Positions 31,269-36,146 of a stretch of DNA of 36,146 nucleotides are shown here, piece by piece. Position numbers and translations under genes: made by a program. This DNA is from CAZTGZ01 sp044339595 (GTDB lineage Bacteria; Bacteroidota; Bacteroidia; NS11-12g; UBA9320): the NCBI GenBank assembly GCA_044339595.1, contig JBIIVF010000008.1:1-36146 (forward strand), in the 5' to 3' direction. Within the stretch, counting starts at the first letter, position 1; each line of letters starts with the position of its first letter. The notes beneath the pieces were generated by a model that saw only the letters and a list, made by a program, of their open reading frames with translations, made no database searches and was not told the origin of the DNA.

Positions 31269-33083
31269 TCAGGTATTTTTAAAGCCGGATCTCAAAATTG
31301 CATTAACTATGACATGATTTTTACGATACACATCATTTCTCCACCAGAATGTACCTTTTTCATCCCAGTACATGGTTCGATAATCGAAATATATGGGTAT
31401 TCTGCGATGAAGAAAAATACTGACGGTTTGGGTGGCCGGTTTTATGCGGGCATTGGAATCTAAAGGGTCATAATTGGCTGCTCTGGTAGAATCTAAAGGC
31501 AAGTACCCCATGAGGATGCGCATGTCGTCAAAGTCGTATTGATCCATCTGAATGCTCGTGAACAGGGCCAGGTTGAGCGGATCCTGCACACGCACACAAC
31601 CATGACTCACCGATCGTTCATTCTGATTGAATTTGCTTTTTAAGGGCGTATCGTGAAGATAGATGTTGTAAGGGTTTGGGAATATGAATTTGATTTTTCC
31701 CAGGGCATTATCATCACCTGACTCCTGCACAAATTTGAAAGGCAAAGCGTTGGCTTTGTATTTATACCATCGAATGTTCTCCGGATTCGGATAAACTTTG
31801 TCTTTATACAAAACAATATAGTTGTTTTTCTTCAGGTAGTAAGGATCTTTGATCATGTGCGGATACATCTCCCTTGCAACAATGCTATTCGGTACCGTCC
31901 ATGTTGGATTTAATACCAAATGACTGATCCTGCTGTAAATCTGCGGTGTTTCAAAATTCCGGGGTTTATCCTGCCATTTCTTGGTTTTGAGATAATGGGC
32001 ATAGCGTTTATCATAGTCCGTGCTATTTTGTTTTCCGATGCACACCTTCATCGAATGAACACTGTCGGGATAGTGCATAAAAAGTCTGAATTCGGGCAAA
32101 TTGACCCGCAGGTACATGTGAACCGAAGTATCGATATGCAACCAACGTATCCTTTCAAGATTCGCCATGGCTTCCATCTGGAGTTTAACGCGGGTGAAAT
32201 TTAAATGGATAAAGGTGTTGGCTCCTATGATACCATCGTTTTGCAAGCCTCGGTCAAACTGAAATTGTTTGATGTAGGATAACATCGCATGATTGTAAAA
32301 ATAGGGTGAAGCCAAGGCCGTATCGCGGGCTTTCATGTACTTCATTTCATACAATCTTTTGGCAATCCGGGGCATGAAAGGAGTTGAGTCTCCGGGCTCA
32401 ATGCGTCCTGCTGTTGTGAAGTCAAAAACGGATTCTATGGGTTCATCAATGCCTTCATCGTGCAAATATTTTAAGTATTGGCACAATGAGTCATAATCTG
32501 CTTCCGGAGGACGACTTTTTTGAAATGCTTCGCGATACAAACGCGGATGTAAAATGTCGAAACAATTGGGCGGAAGCTCGGGTTTTAGAGGTAAGCCATA
32601 TGAAGATCCGAATAATTGAACCGGATTGGTCATGCCACTGTAGTGATCCTTTTGTGCCAACATCATTCCCGATGACAATAAACATTCTGCCTGAGCCAGA
32701 TAAGTATAAAAACTATCTGAGGCTATAAACCGGTTTATTTTGGGTAGAATTGCTTTTAATTCCTCGTAGTTATACCGTTCAGGAAGAAGCCCTTCATATT
32801 TCAAATCTTCAAAAAAATGCAACAAGGATGCTGCATATCCGCTATCGGCAAGGTGGATCACCCAAACGGACTCAAAATTTCGTTGAAAGTACCAGTCATT
32901 CAGTGTATCGCTGAAGGCATAGCGATCTGTTTTGTCCCATTCAGAAGCAATGGCGGAAGAGAGTTTGTCGTTGTCGAAAATGTTCTCTGCCAGCAACTGA
33001 GAGAGTTTTTCTTTTTGGTTTTTGCGACAACTGCTCCAGAACAAAGAGATAAGTATAAGAAAGAGGGCTGTTCCGGTGCGCAT
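31269..33083 (-). CDS. L,D-transpeptidase with YkuD domain (YcbB/LdtD type), lipoprotein
   Basis: The chosen start gives 604 residues with a lipoprotein signal (RTGTALFLILISLFWSSC). The catalytic motif is SVSHGCVRVQDPLN, with the active-site cysteine at about 496 and the HGCVR triad. A peptidoglycan-binding-like helical region is visible around FQFDRGLQNDGIIGANTFIH, as in YcbB-type enzymes. It should make 3-3 cross-links in peptidoglycan or attach proteins to it. A start at 33119 is also possible; it would overlap the upstream gene by 19 bases, whereas 33083 leaves a 17-base gap and a clean lipoprotein signal. It pairs with a second transpeptidase-fold gene upstream. Confidence 0.9.
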   Translation of the reverse strand: MRTGTALFLILISLFWSSCRKNQKEKLSQLLAENIFDNDKLSSAIASEWDKTDRYAFSDTLNDWYFQRNFESVWVIHLADSGYAASLLHFFEDLKYEGLLPERYNYEELKAILPKINRFIASDSFYTYLAQAECLLSSGMMLAQKDHYSGMTNPVQLFGSSYGLPLKPELPPNCFDILHPRLYREAFQKSRPPEADYDSLCQYLKYLHDEGIDEPIESVFDFTTAGRIEPGDSTPFMPRIAKRLYEMKYMKARDTALASPYFYNHAMLSYIKQFQFDRGLQNDGIIGANTFIHLNFTRVKLQMEAMANLERIRWLHIDTSVHMYLRVNLPEFRLFMHYPDSVHSMKVCIGKQNSTDYDKRYAHYLKTKKWQDKPRNFETPQIYSRISHLVLNPTWTVPNSIVAREMYPHMIKDPYYLKKNNYIVLYKDKVYPNPENIRWYKYKANALPFKFVQESGDDNALGKIKFIFPNPYNIYLHDTPLKSKFNQNERSVSHGCVRVQDPLNLALFTSIQMDQYDFDDMRILMGYLPLDSTRAANYDPLDSNARIKPATQTVSIFLHRRIPIYFDYRTMYWDEKGTFWWRNDVYRKNHVIVNAILRSGFKNT

Positions 33084-33100
33084 TCTTCGGTTAAATCTTT

Positions 33101-33841
33101 TCAATCGGTGGATACCCATTCGTAGGGTAAATACTGATCGCTGTTGAGGAAGGATGAATGTTTCTGATAGTCTTCGGTAGGATGATAGATAAAAAGACAG
33201 GTACCATTGGCGATGGTTTCAATCAAAGGTTGAATGACTTCGTTTCTGACAGCCGGACAACCATAGCTTCTTCCGATTTTTTGTTGCGATTGGGCCATTT
33301 CGCTGTTCACGTAATCAGCACCATGGATCACAATCCCGCGCACAAATGCATTGTGGTTGATATTTTTTTCCAGACCATAGAGTTTGAGGGATGCTTTATG
33401 GGCTCCTTCGTAAATTTGGCCGGTGAGGAAGAATCCCAAACTGGATTGCAAGGAGTTTACAGTATTGCTAAAAGATTGTGCGAATTGGTCTCCAGAATTC
33501 TTTCCATGGGAAGTAAGTTCATGAAAAAGCACGGCATGTCGGCTCATATCTAATACCCAAAAACGCTTCACCGCACTGCTCAAAGACATGTCAATCACCG
33601 ATAAATAATTCGGATGCTGCAAGCGATCGGTATACTTTAACAGTAAATATCCTTTCATCGCTTTGGAGAAACACTCCTTGGAAGGGCCTTCTTTTCCAAA
33701 GGCAAATTGATCATAGGTTTGTCTGATATACGCATCCACATCTGAACCACCGGAATGCACCCACAATTCATAGGTGTTGCGCGTCGTAAAGGACTGCAAG
33801 GTGATTAATAACAGGATGAAAAACGGCTTAATTGCTTTCAA
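33101..33841 (-). CDS. Murein L,D-transpeptidase catalytic-domain family protein (YkuD_2 type)
   Basis: This 246-residue protein has a hydrophobic N-terminal signal (KPFFILLLITLQSFT). The C-terminal half has the distinct YkuD_2 motifs: GIVIHGADYVNSEM (HG) and GRSYGCPAVRNEV with the active-site Cys195. The stretch LDMSRHAVLFHELTSHGKNS is also typical. It belongs to a family of L,D-transpeptidase-fold proteins different from YcbB. The start is TTG, with a promoter of the TTG-N21-TAACTTCG type ending 6 bases upstream. It is the first gene of the pair; the 3' end lies beside the YcbB-type gene start. Confidence 0.88.
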   Translation of the reverse strand: MKAIKPFFILLLITLQSFTTRNTYELWVHSGGSDVDAYIRQTYDQFAFGKEGPSKECFSKAMKGYLLLKYTDRLQHPNYLSVIDMSLSSAVKRFWVLDMSRHAVLFHELTSHGKNSGDQFAQSFSNTVNSLQSSLGFFLTGQIYEGAHKASLKLYGLEKNINHNAFVRGIVIHGADYVNSEMAQSQQKIGRSYGCPAVRNEVIQPLIETIANGTCLFIYHPTEDYQKHSSFLNSDQYLPYEWVSTD

Positions 33842-33847
33842 AGGAAC

Positions 33848-33879
33848 GCGAAGTTAAGAAAAAAATGCCTGAATTTCAA
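33848..33879 (-). promoter_or_regulatory. Promoter of the L,D-transpeptidase pair (nearly leaderless)
   Basis: On the minus strand TTG (33877-33879), a 21-base spacer, then TAACTTCG (33848-33855, one base off TAnnTTTG). The -7 box ends 6 bases before the TTG start at 33841, so the transcript would begin at or very near the start codon. Confidence 0.45.
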
Positions 33880-33901
33880 CCCATTTAGACCGCCAGGGCA
33901 T

Positions 33902-33934
33902 AAAAAAGGCCGAATCTTTGGTGGATTCGACCTT
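33902..33934 (-). terminator. Rho-independent terminator of the pyrophosphatase gene
   Basis: On the minus strand AAGGTCGAATC, loop, GATTCGGCCTT, then a run of T residues: an 11-pair stem with one G-T wobble. It begins 23 bases after the stop of the pyrophosphatase gene and separates it from the L,D-transpeptidase genes. Confidence 0.8.
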
Positions 33935-33957
33935 GGTATAGGGTAGGGTAATTCAGT

Positions 33958-36146
33958 TTATTCTTGATGTTGCGGCATGGGCTCATCTTGTTTGGAAGAA
34001 TCAGATGAGGAAGCCGTGCCTTTTTTGCAACATGCGCCATCGGGTTCACAAGTTTTACCTTCACCATGGCATTTGCCATCACATGTTTTCATGTTGCATG
34101 ATTTTGATGTGTTCTTGCAACAAGCTTTGCCATGCGAACATGTACCTTCAGCACAGGCACCATGACTCTTGCATTTTTCGTAACATTCTTCTTTGCTCAT
34201 GCCGTGACATTCAGCAGCATCCATGGTGCAATGCATTTCAGTTTTGCAACCATGTGAGGCACTGGTTGGATGACTTCCGATACCGGCATTTCCTTTGATA
34301 TGGGGAGCAATGACCAGAGATACAATGCTCATCAATTTGATCAGGATATTCATAGAAGGGCCTGAAGTATCTTTAAACGGATCACCTACAGTATCTCCGG
34401 TAACAGATGCTTTGTGAGGCTCTGATCCTTTGAATTCCATCACACCATTCACCATGACTCCTTTTTCAAATGATTTCTTAGCATTATCCCAGGCACCCCC
34501 GGCATTGTTCTGGAAAATTCCCATCAACACCCCGGATACGGTAACCCCTGCAAGCAATCCACCCAACACTTCCGGTCCGAAGATGAAACCCACGATAATC
34601 GGGGTAATCAAGGCAATGGCACCTGGAGCGATCATTTCACGGATAGAAGCTTTGGTAGAAATTTCTACACATTTCTCATATTCAGGTTGACCTGTATATT
34701 CCATGATTCCGGGAATTTCTTTAAACTGACGACGCACTTCCTTCACCATGTCCATCGCTGCTCTTCCTACAGCCGCAATAGCCAATGAAGAGAAGATAAA
34801 AGGAATCATGGCTCCGACGAAGAGTCCTGACAATACATCGGCTTTATAAATGTCGATTGAATCGATACCGGATACGCCTACAAACGCTGCAAACAATGCC
34901 AGGGCAGTGAGCGCTGCAGATGCGATGGCAAATCCTTTACCGGCAGCGGCAGTGGTATTTCCAACGGCATCGAGGTTATCGGTACGTTCGCGCACTTCTT
35001 TTGGCAATCCGCTCATTTCTGCAATTCCACCTGCGTTATCCGCAATCGGACCGAAAGCATCAATCGCCAATTGCATGGCAGTAGTAGCCATCATACCGGC
35101 AGCCGCAATGGCCACACCGTATAATCCGGCGAAACTGTAAGAGGTGAAGATACCGGCAGCCAACACAAGAATGGGCAATACAGTAGATTCCATACCCACG
35201 GCCAAACCACCGATGATGTTGGTGGCATGTCCTGTGCTGGAACGCTGTATGATGCTCATTACAGGACGTCTGCCCATAGAAGTATAATATTCAGTGATAA
35301 TGCTCATGAGAGCACCTACGATTAAACCAATAAAAATAGCTATAAATACATCCAAAGAAGTAAAGGCTACCCCTCTGATGAGCAATTCTCCTGTTGGAAA
35401 CATCCAATCTACGAGAAAGTAAGAGGCAATTACCGTCATGATGATTGAACTCCAGTTACCCAGGTTCAATGCTTTTTGTACGCTATCGGTTTCGCTTTTG
35501 ATTCTAACAAAGAGGGTTCCGACAATAGAGAACAAAAGTCCCATACCGGCTATCACCATAGGCAAAAGAATGGGGGCCATGCCACCAAAATTATCTTGAG
35601 AAACGACTTCGCGGCCCAATACCATAGTAGCCAAAATGGTCGCTACATAAGAACCGAATAAATCGGCACCCATACCGGCAACGTCTCCTACGTTATCCCC
35701 AACGTTATCGGCAATGGTAGCAGGATTTCTAACGTCATCTTCAGGAATTCCGGCTTCCACTTTACCCACTAAGTCAGCTCCTACGTCGGCAGCTTTGGTA
35801 TAAATACCTCCACCCACACGGGCAAACAAGGCAATGGATTCAGCACCGAGAGAGAAACCGGCCAAAATTTCGAGGGCCTTTTCCATTTCCGGTCCGTTTA
35901 CATCACCGCCTTTCACAAACATGTGATAGAATATGATGAAAAGTCCACCTAAACCGAGCACGGCCAAACCGGCTACACCCAATCCCATTACCGTTCCGCC
36001 GTTGAAAGATACTTTCAGGGCTCTGGAGAGGGAAGTACGGGCAGCCTGTGTGGTTCTCACGTTGGCTTTGGTGGCGATATTCATACCGAAATATCCGGCA
36101 AGGGCTGATAAAAATGCACCAAATACAAATGAAATGGCGATGATCC
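33958..36146 (-). CDS. hppA: Membrane-bound pyrophosphatase with cysteine-rich C-terminal tail (N-terminus outside window)
   Basis: The frame is open to the window edge, so the start is not seen; the Met at 36084 is internal. Core motifs are intact: DVGADLVGKVEAGIPEDD, then NPATIADNVGDNVGDVAG and MGADLFGSYVAT, and GNTTAAAGKGFAIASAALT. The A..G pattern in GNTTAAAGKG fits the potassium-dependent subfamily. These enzymes hydrolyse pyrophosphate and pump H+ or Na+; the ion is not decided here, as the usual glutamate near DLFGSY is not obvious. After the last helix (SIVSLVIAP) comes a 114-residue tail (34302-33961) with 15 cysteines, including ACCKN, GACCKKG and many CxxC-like spacings. Termini of 16-helix pyrophosphatases face the periplasm, so the tail should be periplasmic. 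Confidence 0.93.
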   Translation of the reverse strand, partial: IIAISFVFGAFLSALAGYFGMNIATKANVRTTQAARTSLSRALKVSFNGGTVMGLGVAGLAVLGLGGLFIIFYHMFVKGGDVNGPEMEKALEILAGFSLGAESIALFARVGGGIYTKAADVGADLVGKVEAGIPEDDVRNPATIADNVGDNVGDVAGMGADLFGSYVATILATMVLGREVVSQDNFGGMAPILLPMVIAGMGLLFSIVGTLFVRIKSETDSVQKALNLGNWSSIIMTVIASYFLVDWMFPTGELLIRGVAFTSLDVFIAIFIGLIVGALMSIITEYYTSMGRRPVMSIIQRSSTGHATNIIGGLAVGMESTVLPILVLAAGIFTSYSFAGLYGVAIAAAGMMATTAMQLAIDAFGPIADNAGGIAEMSGLPKEVRERTDNLDAVGNTTAAAGKGFAIASAALTALALFAAFVGVSGIDSIDIYKADVLSGLFVGAMIPFIFSSLAIAAVGRAAMDMVKEVRRQFKEIPGIMEYTGQPEYEKCVEISTKASIREMIAPGAIALITPIIVGFIFGPEVLGGLLAGVTVSGVLMGIFQNNAGGAWDNAKKSFEKGVMVNGVMEFKGSEPHKASVTGDTVGDPFKDTSGPSMNILIKLMSIVSLVIAPHIKGNAGIGSHPTSASHGCKTEMHCTMDAAECHGMSKEECYEKCKSHGACAEGTCSHGKACCKNTSKSCNMKTCDGKCHGEGKTCEPDGACCKKGTASSSDSSKQDEPMPQHQE

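Noticed and set aside
34005..34298. Plus-strand cysteine-rich frames opposite the pyrophosphatase tail
   Set aside because: They are complementary shadows of the Cys/His-rich tail; the minus-strand frame continues from a conserved enzyme and is clearly the coding one.

Overview
The window looks like chromosomal DNA of a member of the Bacteroidota, most likely from the Saprospiria/Chitinophagia/Flavobacteriia side of the phylum; I cannot name a genus. The evidence is: many starts preceded by the Bacteroidota -7 element TAnnTTTG (sometimes TAnnTTCG), usually without a Shine-Dalgarno sequence; a type IX secretion sorting tail on a secreted protease; many lipoproteins and outer-membrane barrels; a mevalonate-type isoprenoid pair (class II HMG-CoA reductase plus type II IPP isomerase); and several families seen mainly in this phylum. 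I see no rRNA, tRNA, CRISPR array, insertion sequence or phage gene.

Layout. 1-2.7 kb: tail of a DtxR/MntR-type regulator, then the mevalonate pair on the minus strand. 2.7-6.7 kb (minus): a four-helix-bundle suffix-domain protein, a ThiF-nitroreductase fusion of the Rv1355c type, and a DUF2797 protein that has lost its cysteines. 6.7-10.9 kb (mostly plus): an M14 carboxypeptidase-like lipoprotein, tRNA methyltransferase TrmN6, a lipoprotein and an STM3941-type membrane protein. 10.9-11.2 kb: a decayed bestrophin-family gene. 11.3-14.7 kb (minus): a HEAT-repeat/cyclophilin lipoprotein followed by an M61 PDZ peptidase. 14.8-18.3 kb (plus): a thioredoxin-like protein with a small acidic partner and a terminator, then an AT-rich block with an M4 metallopeptidase whose signal peptide is out of frame at an 8-nt repeat, and a partner envelope protein. 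18.4-21.2 kb (minus): enoyl-CoA hydratase then an M13 peptidase lipoprotein. 21.3-23 kb (plus): SPFH protein, a short ribbon-helix-helix protein, and a MazEF-type toxin-antitoxin pair. 23-26.5 kb (minus): a VWA protein, and a compact methyltransferase-PAP2-ZIP transporter operon. 26.6-29.3 kb (plus): an ECF sigma operon with a sigma-70-family factor, a putative membrane anti-sigma protein, a barrel protein and a DUF2541 protein, preceded by an ECF-like promoter. 29.4-33.8 kb (minus): two barrel proteins that appear to carry three related barrels, and two different L,D-transpeptidase-family genes in tandem. 33.9 kb to the end (minus): a membrane pyrophosphatase, cut by the window edge, with a 114-residue cysteine-rich C-terminal tail and a clear terminator.

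The gene set is mostly envelope biology: secreted or lipoprotein peptidases of five families (M14, M61, M4, M13 and a cyclophilin foldase), peptidoglycan cross-linking enzymes, metal transport and an ECF envelope-response operon. The most unusual items are the cysteine-rich pyrophosphatase tail, the possible slipped-strand switch in the M4 protease, the ThiF-nitroreductase fusion, the repeated barrel genes, and a set of -7 elements so close to start codons that the transcripts would be nearly leaderless.
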